A DNA stretch of 9,150 nt from DATKOF01 sp035524795 (GCA_035524795.1 DATKOF010000031.1:1-9150); one strand, 5' to 3'. Counted from the first letter of the stretch, positions 1 through 6,230 are shown. Numbers and translations: made by a program. Notes: a model not told the origin generated them from the letters alone.

Positions 1-299
1 CAGTCGCTGTCGTGCCGATCGAGATCAACCTGTTCGCCGCCGCACAGCTCCGCGGCGAAATCGGCGATGTCGTGAATGTCGGCGTCGAGATCGATATCGC
101 CCTCGACATAGGCCGTCGCGAACCTGCCGAGGCCGGGCGGCATCAGCGCCCTGAGCGCGGCCGGCCGGCGCAATGCGATCCTGATTTTAGGGTGATCGCC
201 GAACTGGAACGACCTGCCGTTCCAGAGGTCGATTCTGACCGGCATGCCGACGGCTTGCATCCGCCGTTCGAACAGATGGAGCACCTGGCCTTCCAGCAT
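1..299 (-). CDS. Cyclopropane-fatty-acyl-phospholipid synthase-like protein, N-terminal part (3' end outside window)
   Basis: The minus strand is open from an ATG at 299-297 to the window edge, giving 99 residues with no stop. The translation has the N-terminal pattern of CFA synthase family proteins: an IDLWNGRSFQFGD stretch at residues 23-35, then an AYVEGDIDLDAD stretch at 63-74. Family members transfer a methylene group from S-adenosylmethionine to unsaturated phospholipid chains at the membrane. The methyltransferase domain that would prove this lies beyond the left edge, so a related SAM-dependent protein of unknown substrate remains possible. No other ATG, GTG or TTG lies close upstream in frame, and a weak GGGAAG ribosome-binding site precedes the ATG. 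The gene follows the DUF3501 gene by 58 bp on the same strand, with an inverted repeat in the gap, so it may or may not share that transcript. Confidence 0.75.
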   Translation of the reverse strand, partial: MLEGQVLHLFERRMQAVGMPVRIDLWNGRSFQFGDHPKIRIALRRPAALRALMPPGLGRFATAYVEGDIDLDADIHDIADFAAELCGGEQVDLDRHDSD

Positions 300-337
300 T
301 GCGCTTCCCGTGAGGAAATAGTGACGACAACGCGGCG

Positions 338-364
338 GATGTAACTGCAGTCGGCGGTTACATC
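338..364 (-). other. Inverted repeat over the DUF3501 stop codon
   Basis: GATGTAAC (338-345) and GTTACATC (357-364) form a perfect 8-bp inverted repeat with an 11-base loop. The right arm contains the TAA stop of the DUF3501 gene (358-360). No T run follows on the minus strand, so it is not a classical intrinsic terminator. It could be a 3' mRNA-stabilising hairpin or a partial transcription barrier before the CFA-synthase-like gene. Confidence 0.45.
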
Positions 365-945
365 TGCAGATCCTGCAACAGCGATGTTCTTACCTCAGCG
401 CTCACGTTGTCAATAGTCGCGGTGTAGTGCGGGTGGTCGACGCCGACGGCAAGCGCCGCGCCCGCGGCCAGCGCGCGTTTCATGTCGGGGCTCAGCTCGA
501 AACGCAGGAAATGCACCGCCGAGGTCTTTTCCTCCGTTTCGCGTTCCAGATCCTCGTCGGCGATCGCGTAAACGCGCCCGCCGCCGGCAATTTGCACCCA
601 TACGCGATTCTCGACGCCCTTGAGCACGGCCAGCTTGCGTTTGCGCTCTTCGACATCAGGGTACTCGATCATCATCGTCGCTTTCCAGTTGCTGCCGTCC
701 GGCACCAGCGGATTGTAGGCCGCAAGTTCGTCGTCGATGCCCGCCGCCTCGAAAATACGCGCGGCGCGCAGCATCTCCTGCACCTGGTAGCGGATCGTCA
801 GTTCGTCCTCAAACAACAATGTGAGATGGCCGCCAAGCCGCACGGCGCGGTTTTTTTTGTGCGCGATGACCCTGGCACGGAACTGGTCGCGGTTGCGCGC
901 ATAGGCCTCGAGAGACATCAGGCTGTCGGAGGTGATTTGGGGCAC
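358..945 (-). CDS. DUF3501 family protein
   Basis: A 195-residue soluble protein that I recognise as DUF3501, a family without an established function. Family-like stretches are SLEAYARNRDQFRA (11-24), LFED (44-47), YQVQEMLR (53-60), YNPLVP (77-82), KTSAVHFLRFEL (140-151) and a late DHPHY (170-174) whose two histidines could bind metal, although that is a guess. I see no signal peptide or membrane segment. An ATG at 975 is possible, but the GTG at 945-943 is preferred: it has a good GAGGGA ribosome-binding site at the right distance, and the family usually starts a few residues before the SLEAY motif. That ribosome-binding site overlaps the TGA stop of the Fe-S gene (956-958), so the two are very probably translationally coupled. 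Context with rubrerythrin and an Fe-S protein suggests a redox role; this is inference. Confidence 0.88.
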   Translation of the reverse strand: MPQITSDSLMSLEAYARNRDQFRARVIAHKKNRAVRLGGHLTLLFEDELTIRYQVQEMLRAARIFEAAGIDDELAAYNPLVPDGSNWKATMMIEYPDVEERKRKLAVLKGVENRVWVQIAGGGRVYAIADEDLERETEEKTSAVHFLRFELSPDMKRALAAGAALAVGVDHPHYTATIDNVSAEVRTSLLQDLQM

Positions 946-955
946 GGCGTTTCCC

Positions 956-2287
956 TCACTGCAGCCCGTAGGCAATGCGCAACAATGTCAGCGGGTGTCG
1001 GCGCTGCGCCCGCGTTTCGCCGATGCCCTGCTCGATCTGGCGCGCCGCCATCGCGCAATCGGAGCTGATGTAGTCGGGGTCGCCCTCCGCCATCAGCCTC
1101 GACACCGGCCGGCCGATTTTCATGGAATTTTCGAAATATTCGGCCTTGACGCCCCACGTGCCGTCGTGGCCGGAACAGCGTTCGACCGTCGTGACTGTGG
1201 TATCCGGCAGCATCTGCAGCAGCTCGCGCGTTTTCTGTCCGATGTTCTGGACGCGTGAATGGCACGGGATGTGATAGGAAATCTTGCCGAGCGGCTGCCT
1301 GAAATCGGTTTTCAGCAGTCCATCGCGGTTGCGCAGCACGAAATACTCAAACGGCTCGAACATCGCCACCTTGACCGCCTGGACGTCGGCGTCGTCCGGA
1401 AACATCAGGGGCAATTCCTGCCTGAACATCAGCGTGCATGATGGCACACCGGTCAGGATCGCGTAACCGTCACGGGCCAGCTTTGCGAGCGCCGGTATGT
1501 TGATGTTTTTGAGCCGCTCGACCCCCTCAAGATCGCCAAGCTCGAGCTTGGGCATGCCGCAGCAGGCTTCCTTCTCGACGATCACGTACGGGATCGCGTT
1601 GTGGTCGAGCACCTTCAGCAGGTCCAGGCCGATGCCGGGCTCGTTGTAGTTGATGTAGCAGGTCGAAAAAATCGCCACCTTGCCCGGTGTGCGCTCGCCG
1701 TTCCTGACCGGATGATTCCTGGCGGCCTTCGCAGTCGCGCGGAACCTGACCGGACTGTATTCCGGCAACCAGCGCTGTTTGGCGATGCCCAGCGTTTTCT
1801 CCAGCGCAGCGCGGGCAATGCCGTTGTGATTGACCGCGTTGACGGTCTGCGCGACGACCGGGATCGCCGCCAGTCTGCCGATCGCGTCGGTGCTCGACAG
1901 CAGCCTGTCGCGCAGCTTGACTTCACCACGGCGGAACTTCGCCGCCTTGGCGCGCAGCATCAAATGCGGAAAATCGACGTTCCATGGGTGCGGCGGCACA
2001 TACGGACACTTGGTCATATAGCAGACATCGCACAGATAACACTGGTCGACCACTTTCCAGTAGTCGCGCGGCGCGACGCTGTCGAGTTCGCCGCTTTCGC
2101 CGCTGTCGATCAAGTCGAACAGCGTCGGAAACGAAGTACACAGATTCACGCAGCGACGGCAGCCATGGCAGATGTCGAATATCCGGTGCATTTCCGCCGC
2201 CAGTTTTTCCGGGTCGCGGAAATCTTCGGACTTCCAGTCCAGCGGGTGGCGGATGGGCGCCTTGAGGTTGCCTTCGCTCGTCGTCAT
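956..2287 (-). CDS. Heterodisulfide reductase/GlpC-like Fe-S protein with two CCG domains
   Basis: A 443-residue cytoplasmic electron-transfer type protein. The N-terminus has two 4Fe-4S binding motifs: C40-C43-C46-C50 (CxxCxxCxxxC), and C83-C86-C89-C94 followed by Pro, where the last spacing is four residues instead of the usual three. Two cysteine-rich CCG-type domains follow. The first runs from STCY (C210) to ACCGMP (C242, C243). The second runs from PCHS (C342) to RCSGHDGTWG (C371), where the second cysteine of the usual CCG is a serine. C284 and C411 are further candidate ligands. The architecture matches GlpC/GlcF/HdrD-like proteins, but there is no flavin dehydrogenase partner next door, so a glycerol-3-phosphate or glycolate role is not supported. 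Its neighbours, rubrerythrin upstream and DUF3501 downstream, suggest that it exchanges electrons in a peroxide-defence pathway (inference). The ATG lacks a clear ribosome-binding site. Confidence 0.9.
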   Translation of the reverse strand: MTTSEGNLKAPIRHPLDWKSEDFRDPEKLAAEMHRIFDICHGCRRCVNLCTSFPTLFDLIDSGESGELDSVAPRDYWKVVDQCYLCDVCYMTKCPYVPPHPWNVDFPHLMLRAKAAKFRRGEVKLRDRLLSSTDAIGRLAAIPVVAQTVNAVNHNGIARAALEKTLGIAKQRWLPEYSPVRFRATAKAARNHPVRNGERTPGKVAIFSTCYINYNEPGIGLDLLKVLDHNAIPYVIVEKEACCGMPKLELGDLEGVERLKNINIPALAKLARDGYAILTGVPSCTLMFRQELPLMFPDDADVQAVKVAMFEPFEYFVLRNRDGLLKTDFRQPLGKISYHIPCHSRVQNIGQKTRELLQMLPDTTVTTVERCSGHDGTWGVKAEYFENSMKIGRPVSRLMAEGDPDYISSDCAMAARQIEQGIGETRAQRRHPLTLLRIAYGLQ

Positions 2288-2334
2288 GGGATTGCGTCAG
2301 GGCAAAAAGAAGGAGGAGCAAGGTTGCGCCTCAC
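2284..2334 (-). CDS. Possible 16-codon leader reading frame before the Fe-S gene
   Basis: A GTG at 2334-2332 is preceded by GGAGGAGGG, a strong though slightly close ribosome-binding site. It opens a 16-codon frame reading MRRNLAPPSFCPDAIP. Its TGA (2286-2284) overlaps the ATG of the Fe-S gene in an ATGA arrangement. The Fe-S gene has no good ribosome-binding site of its own, so translational coupling from this frame would make sense. The same GGAGGAG is the 5' arm of a hairpin and would be hidden when that folds. The frame is short and could be chance. Confidence 0.25.
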   Translation of the reverse strand: MRRNLAPPSFCPDAIP

Positions 2335-2349
2335 CCCTCCTCCGTCTTT
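2304..2349 (-). terminator. Intrinsic-terminator-like hairpin after rubrerythrin
   Basis: On the minus strand GGAGGAG (2343-2337) pairs with CTCCTCC (2318-2312). The stem extends outward by AAAGAC against TTCTTT with one mismatch. The stem is followed directly by TTCTTTTT. It begins 12 bases past the rubrerythrin stop and lies before the Fe-S gene. It would end many transcripts after rubrerythrin, giving more of that protein than of the downstream pair, unless a separate promoter serves the latter; I could not identify one. Confidence 0.65.
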
Positions 2350-2360
2350 GCTGCGGCAGC

Positions 2361-2780
2361 TCAGTCAGCCAGCGCGTCGAGCGCCTTCTGGAAGCGGTTG
2401 GCGTGTGAACGCTCGGCCTTTGCCAGTGTTTCGAACCAGTCGGCGATTTCCTCGAAGCCTTCTTCGCGCGCCGCCTTGGCCATGCCCGGATACATATCGG
2501 TATATTCATGTGTCTCGCCGGCAACCGCTGCTTTCAGGTTATCGCGGCTGCTGCCGATCGGCAGACCGGTCGCCGGATCGCCGACGCCTTCGAGATACTC
2601 AAGATGTCCATGCGCATGCCCGGTTTCGCCTTCAGCCGTCGAGCGGAACAATGCCGCCACGTCATTTTGACCTTCGATATCGGCCTTGTTTGCAAAATAC
2701 AGGTAACGGCGGTTGGCCTGCGATTCGCCGGCGAACGCTGCTTTCAGGTTTTCTTCAGTTTTCGATCCTTTGAGCTTCAT
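2361..2780 (-). CDS. Rubrerythrin, short form without rubredoxin domain
   Basis: A 139-residue four-helix ferritin-like diiron protein. Likely iron ligands are E19 (AGES), E52 and H55 (ETGH), E89 and E92 (AGETHE), and E123 and H126 (ERSH), the same set as in Desulfovibrio rubrerythrin. The two halves show internal duplication: NLKAAFAGES at 11-20 and NLKAAVAGET at 81-90. The C-terminal rubredoxin domain with its CxxC pairs is absent, so electrons for peroxide reduction must come from another protein; the Fe-S protein encoded downstream is a natural candidate (inference). The ATG has a strong AGGAGAA ribosome-binding site (2785-2791). The gene is preceded by a near-consensus promoter and an inverted repeat, which fits inducible peroxide or iron-linked control. 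An iron-storage or nitrosative-stress role cannot be excluded. Confidence 0.95.
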   Translation of the reverse strand: MKLKGSKTEENLKAAFAGESQANRRYLYFANKADIEGQNDVAALFRSTAEGETGHAHGHLEYLEGVGDPATGLPIGSSRDNLKAAVAGETHEYTDMYPGMAKAAREEGFEEIADWFETLAKAERSHANRFQKALDALAD

Positions 2781-2814
2781 AATGTTCTCCTATCTCAATA
2801 ACTTGGTAAAAACC

Positions 2815-2846
2815 GGCCACAAGGAGTTTTTGATGCCCTTCCGGCC
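2815..2846 (-). other. Imperfect stem-loop in the rubrerythrin 5' leader
   Basis: GGCC (2815-2818) and AAGG (2821-2824) pair with CCTT (2837-2840) and GGCC (2843-2846). A 2x2 internal loop separates the two helices, and the apical loop has 12 bases. It lies inside the predicted leader of about 90 bases and might affect transcript stability. No known riboswitch is recognised. Confidence 0.35.
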
Positions 2847-2852
2847 CTGTTA

Positions 2853-2867
2853 TTAGACTTAATCTAA
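2853..2867. promoter_or_regulatory. 7-1-7 inverted repeat, candidate Fur/PerR-type operator
   Basis: TTAGACT-T-AATCTAA is a 15-bp inverted repeat with six of seven pairs matched. It sits about 5 to 19 bases downstream of the predicted transcription start of the rubrerythrin gene, a usual place for repressor binding. A 7-1-7 symmetry in an AT-rich block is typical of PerR and other Fur-family boxes, and rubrerythrin genes are known PerR targets in several bacteria. The identity of the regulator is inference; no regulator gene lies in the window. Confidence 0.55.
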
Positions 2868-2878
2868 AATATGAACAA

Positions 2879-2907
2879 AGTATAATCCGTGTATCGGCCG
2901 GCGTCAA
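2879..2907 (-). promoter_or_regulatory. Sigma-70 promoter for the rubrerythrin gene
   Basis: On the minus strand TTGACG (2907-2902) and TATACT (2884-2879) are separated by exactly 17 bp; each differs from consensus at one base. Transcription should start near 2872, giving a leader of about 90 bases. This is the best promoter match I found in the window. The bases also read TATAAT on the plus strand (2881-2886), but without a good -35 there. Confidence 0.75.
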
Positions 2908-3056
2908 CCGACATCCGGGAGTACCAGAATGACAGAAACGCGGCGCGGGTTTCGATTTCAGCGAAAATCATGTGCCGGCAGCCGGATATTTTCAGCGCTG
3001 CAACAACCTGGCCGCGCACACCATCCGTTTACAGCACACGATGCCCCGGATGGCGG

Positions 3057-3605
3057 TCATTCGGAGATCAGGCCGGTCGCGCCGCCGTGGTTGCGCCACG
3101 CGGCATCGCCGCGGCGCTGACGTGACATCGCGTTGTCGCGCAGATATCTGGAGAGCTCGCCCAGCGCCTGCTGGTAAACCCCGCGTTTGAACTCGATCAC
3201 CGAATCGAGCGGCACCCAGTAATCGCTCCAGCGCCACGCATCGAATTCGGGGTGGCCGCTCGCCCGCAGCTTGACGTCCCAGTCACGGCCGATCAGGCGC
3301 AACAGATACCAGATCTGCTTCTGGCCTTTATAGTTGCCGCGACTGTCGCGACGCATCCATTGCGCCGGCACATCGTAGCGCAGCCAGTCGCGCGTACGGC
3401 CGAGAATTCTGACGTGATGCGAAGCCAGCCCGACTTCTTCCTGCAATTCGCGGTACATTGCGCATTCCGGCGTTTCCCCGGGCTTGATGCCACCCTGCGG
3501 AAACTGCCATGCGTGTTCGTTGACGCGCTTGCCCCAGAATACCTTGTTCCTGCAATTACAGATGACAATGCCGACATTAGGGCGGTATCCATCACGATCG
3601 ATCAT
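3057..3605 (-). CDS. rppH: RNA pyrophosphohydrolase (Nudix hydrolase)
   Basis: A 182-residue protein that removes pyrophosphate from the 5' end of mRNAs and so starts RNase E-dependent decay. It opens with MIDRDGYRPNVGIVI, typical of RppH. The full Nudix box is present: G38-x5-E44-x7-R52-E53-L54-x-E56-E57-x-G59-L60. Family-specific stretches follow: GQKQIWYLLRL from residue 94, PEFDAWRW at 119-126 and VIEFKRGVY at 136-144. The last 25 or so residues are arginine- and glycine-rich and look unstructured. The ATG has a GAGGAA ribosome-binding site five bases away (3611-3616). It lies downstream of the spermidine-synthase-like gene on the same strand, about 67 bp after it. No clear terminator follows; a weak CCATCCG/CGGATGG inverted repeat (3021-3053) lacks a T run. 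Confidence 0.96.
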   Translation of the reverse strand: MIDRDGYRPNVGIVICNCRNKVFWGKRVNEHAWQFPQGGIKPGETPECAMYRELQEEVGLASHHVRILGRTRDWLRYDVPAQWMRRDSRGNYKGQKQIWYLLRLIGRDWDVKLRASGHPEFDAWRWSDYWVPLDSVIEFKRGVYQQALGELSRYLRDNAMSRQRRGDAAWRNHGGATGLISE

Positions 3606-3661
3606 GTGAATTTCCTCGAACCCAATTCCGAGATTTTTTCACAAACGGCCCAGGATTAAAA

Positions 3662-3679
3662 GTTGTAACCGGTTACAAC
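3662..3679. other. Perfect 18-bp palindrome at a stop codon, upstream of rppH
   Basis: GTTGTAACC joined to GGTTACAAC is perfectly self-complementary. It includes the TAA stop of the spermidine-synthase-like gene (3673-3675). On the minus strand it can fold as a 7-bp stem with a CCGG tetraloop followed by TTTTAAT, so a weak intrinsic terminator is possible. The CG-centred symmetry also resembles LacI-family operators, and the site lies 57 to 74 bases before the rppH start, so an operator role is a second option. Confidence 0.55.
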
Positions 3680-4461
3680 AACAGACGTTCTTCGTCATGC
3701 GGGTTCATCACGGCAAGGTCCCGCACGAACCGCGGGAACTCCAGGTCGTAACGCGCTTCCAGCGCTTGTGCCCGCTTGACGAGATCGCCCCAGCGCGGCT
3801 GGCCGGGGCTGGCTTTGAACGCGAGCGCGACGACATTACCCGGCCGCCCCGCCGGCAGGCACGCCACCCGTCCGTCGAAAGCCCGGGCGATACGGTCCAC
3901 GCAGGCGCCGAATTCGCGGTCACCGCCCCACAGGTTGACGACGAGAATGCCGTTCTCTCCAAGCGCTCGCGCACAGTCGCGATAGAACGTCCCGGTCGCA
4001 AGTTCCCTGACCTGCGCCTCGGCGTCATAACCGTCCACCAGGATCACATCAGCCTGCAGACCCGCCGACTGCAGATAGGCCGCGCCATCGTCAATCACGA
4101 CGCCAAACCGTGCATCTTCGGCCGGCAGACGGAAGAACTCCTGCGCAACCGACACCACCTGCGGATTGATCTCGACCGCGACGATGCGCGCCGCCGGCAG
4201 CCTGTGATGGATGAACCTTGCCAGCGAGCCGCCGCCGAGGCCGATCATCAGCACCTGCCGCGGATCGGGATGAAACAGCAGGAATGCCATCATGCTGCGG
4301 GTATAGGCAAGTTCGAGTTCGTTCGGACGGGCCAGCCGCATCGAGCTTTGCACCGTATCGCTGCCGATGTGCAGCGTGCGCACGCCGGATTTTTCGCTGA
4401 TGTAAACCGACGTGCTGTCCTCTTCCTGTCTGCGGACGCGCCATCTCTTGAGAAAAGCCAT
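3673..4461 (-). CDS. Spermidine-synthase-like protein (aminopropyltransferase/methyltransferase fold)
   Basis: A 262-residue protein with the Rossmann-type fold of SpeE. Visible motifs are MIGLGGGS (72-79) for the nucleoside cofactor, AVEINP (95-100) with the acidic residue E97, VVIDDGAAYL (121-130), and VDGYD (142-146) at the place of the catalytic D(S/T)xDP loop. That loop keeps two aspartates but lacks the usual SDP, so real polyamine synthesis is doubtful. Many bacteria carry such spermidine-synthase-like proteins of unknown substrate, and no speD gene for decarboxylated SAM is in the window. The gene is divergent from proS with only 62 bp between the starts. The ATG at 4461 has no strong ribosome-binding site. 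The protein has no signal peptide or membrane segment. Confidence 0.85.
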   Translation of the reverse strand: MAFLKRWRVRRQEEDSTSVYISEKSGVRTLHIGSDTVQSSMRLARPNELELAYTRSMMAFLLFHPDPRQVLMIGLGGGSLARFIHHRLPAARIVAVEINPQVVSVAQEFFRLPAEDARFGVVIDDGAAYLQSAGLQADVILVDGYDAEAQVRELATGTFYRDCARALGENGILVVNLWGGDREFGACVDRIARAFDGRVACLPAGRPGNVVALAFKASPGQPRWGDLVKRAQALEARYDLEFPRFVRDLAVMNPHDEERLLL

Positions 4462-4472
4462 GTTGTCGCCGG

Positions 4473-4500
4473 TTCGGAATGCGTTCAGGTTGGGTAGAAT
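4473..4500 (+). promoter_or_regulatory. Candidate promoter for proS
   Basis: TAGAAT (4495-4500), one mismatch from the -10 consensus, follows TTCGGA (4473-4478) at 16 bp. The predicted start near 4507 would leave a leader of only about 17 bases. There is no clear Shine-Dalgarno sequence before the proS ATG, which fits a short-leader mRNA. The -35 is weak. Confidence 0.45.
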
Positions 4501-4523
4501 AACGGCTTTCTTCGCTCACAGCC

Positions 4524-6230
4524 ATGCGCGTCTCCCGATTTTTTCTGGCCACCCTCAAGGAAGCGCCGGCCGAAGCCGAACTGGTCAGCCACCGGCTGAT
4601 GCTGCGCGCCGGGCTGATCCGGCGCCTGGCTGGCGGCATTTACACCTGGATGCCTCTCGGATTGCGGATCCTGCGCAAGGTCGAAACCATCGTGCGCGAG
4701 GAAATGGACCGTGCCGGCGCGGTCGAACTCAGCATGCCGGTGGTGCAGCCCGCGGAATTATGGCAGGAATCGGGACGCTGGCAGGCCTACGGCCCGGAAC
4801 TGCTGCGCTTCAAGGACCGGCACCAGCGCGACTTCGTGATCCAGCCGACCTCGGAGGAGGTGATTACCGACATCGCGCGCAACGAGCTGTACAGCTACCG
4901 GAAACTGCCGGTCAACTTCTATCAGATTCAGACCAAGTTCCGCGACGAAATCCGGCCGCGTTTCGGCGTGATGCGCGGCCGCGAATTCATGATGAAGGAT
5001 GCCTACTCATTTCATGCCGATGGCGCGAGTCTGGAACACACCTATCGCGAGATGCACGACTGCTACACGCGCATTTTCACGCGGCTCGGGCTCAGGTTCC
5101 GCGCGGTTGCCGCCGACACCGGCGCGATCGGCGGCACCGGCTCGCACGAATTCCACGTGCTCGCCGATTCCGGCGAAGATGCGATCGCGTTCTGCCCGGA
5201 CTCCGATTACGCGGCGAACATCGATCTGGCGGAAGCGCTGGCGCCCACCGGCAAACGCAGCCCGGCCACGAAGCCGATGGAAAAAATCTCCACTCCCGGG
5301 AAAAAAACGATTTCCGAGGTGTCGGAATTTCTCGGCGTGCCGCCCCACAAGATCCTGAAAACCCTGTTGGTGATCAGCGCCGATTCGAACAGATGGCTGA
5401 TCCTTCTTCGGGGCGACCACCAATTAAACGAAATAAAGCTCGGCAAGCTGGCTCAATTTTCCAAATTCAGGTTTGCAACCGAAGAGGAAATCCGCGCCAT
5501 CAACTCCCGCCCCGGGTATCTCGGCCCGATCAACAGGGGGTTGGGAATGATTGTCGATCGAGCGGCGGCGGCAATGAGCGATTTCGTGTGTGGCGCAGAT
5601 GAGGCCGGATTTCACTACATCAATGCAAATTTCGGCCGTGATCTGCCCGAACCGGCCGACGTGTTCGACATTCGGAGCGTCGTGCCGGGAGATCCTTCTC
5701 CCGACGGCAAAGGCGCGCTGGAAATCTGCCGTGGCATCGAGGTTGGCCACATCTTCCAGCTCGGCACCAAATATTCGCAGGCGATGAACGCAACCTTTCT
5801 CGATGAAAAAGGTGTGTCGCGGGTGATGGAGATGGGCTGCTACGGGATCGGCGTGTCACGCATCGTCGCCGCCGCGATCGAACAGAACAACGACGAGCGC
5901 GGCATCGTCTGGCCCGCGCCAATGGCGCCGTTCCGGCTGGCGATCGTGCCGATCGGCGCCGCCAGAAGCGCGGCGGCGCGTGAAACCGCGGACCGGCTCC
6001 ATCACGAGCTCGAAGCCGCCGGCATCGAAACACTGCTTGACGATCGCGATGAGCGGCCAGGCGTGATGTTCGCCGACATGGAGCTGATCGGCATCCCGCA
6101 CCGCATCGTCGTCAGTGACCGCGGCCTCAAACAGGGACAGCTTGAATATCAGGGCCGGCGCGATACTGCTGCACAGCAGATCCCGCTGGCCGACGCGGTT
6201 GCCGTCCTCGGGCGCCTATGCGCAAACTGA
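4524..6230 (+). CDS. proS: Prolyl-tRNA synthetase, bacterial type with editing domain
   Basis: A 568-residue class II synthetase, close in length to the Escherichia coli enzyme (572), that charges tRNA-Pro in the cytoplasm. The N-terminus MRVSRFFLATLKEAPAEAE is typical. Motif 2 lies in FYQIQTKFRDEIRPRFGVMR (132-151), and motif 3 in GCYGIGVSRIV (438-448). Between them, about 224-405, is the YbaK-like insertion domain that removes mischarged alanine; it keeps K279 (ILKTLLV), the lysine important for editing in the E. coli enzyme, and a GPIN loop (334-337). The anticodon-binding domain fills the last 100 residues, with RPGVMFADMELIGIPH (511-526). The gene is divergent from the spermidine-synthase-like gene and overlaps the next gene by 13 bases. 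A part of the editing domain is visibly richer in A and T than the rest. Confidence 0.99.
   Translation: MRVSRFFLATLKEAPAEAELVSHRLMLRAGLIRRLAGGIYTWMPLGLRILRKVETIVREEMDRAGAVELSMPVVQPAELWQESGRWQAYGPELLRFKDRHQRDFVIQPTSEEVITDIARNELYSYRKLPVNFYQIQTKFRDEIRPRFGVMRGREFMMKDAYSFHADGASLEHTYREMHDCYTRIFTRLGLRFRAVAADTGAIGGTGSHEFHVLADSGEDAIAFCPDSDYAANIDLAEALAPTGKRSPATKPMEKISTPGKKTISEVSEFLGVPPHKILKTLLVISADSNRWLILLRGDHQLNEIKLGKLAQFSKFRFATEEEIRAINSRPGYLGPINRGLGMIVDRAAAAMSDFVCGADEAGFHYINANFGRDLPEPADVFDIRSVVPGDPSPDGKGALEICRGIEVGHIFQLGTKYSQAMNATFLDEKGVSRVMEMGCYGIGVSRIVAAAIEQNNDERGIVWPAPMAPFRLAIVPIGAARSAAARETADRLHHELEAAGIETLLDDRDERPGVMFADMELIGIPHRIVVSDRGLKQGQLEYQGRRDTAAQQIPLADAVAVLGRLCAN

Noticed and set aside
12..344. 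Plus-strand 110-codon open frame at the left edge
   Set aside because: The opposite strand encodes a recognisable CFA-synthase N-terminus; the plus frame is its shadow.
1601..2773. Long plus-strand frame of 390 codons opposite the Fe-S and rubrerythrin genes
   Set aside because: It is an arginine-rich shadow of two well-recognised minus-strand genes, with no domain of its own.
3021..3053. CCATCCG/CGGATGG inverted repeat after rppH as a terminator
   Set aside because: The loop is 19 bases and no T run follows on the minus strand; the support is too weak for a feature.
2929..3120. Plus-strand 63-codon frame with a good GGGAG site and a TATAAT upstream (2881-2886)
   Set aside because: It overlaps the end of rppH, its third codon positions are not GC-rich as in real genes here, the protein resembles nothing I know, and the TATAAT is the reverse side of the rubrerythrin -10 without a good -35.
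3697..4497. Plus-strand frame of 266 codons opposite the spermidine-synthase-like gene
   Set aside because: The minus strand carries cofactor motifs of a known family; the plus frame shows none.
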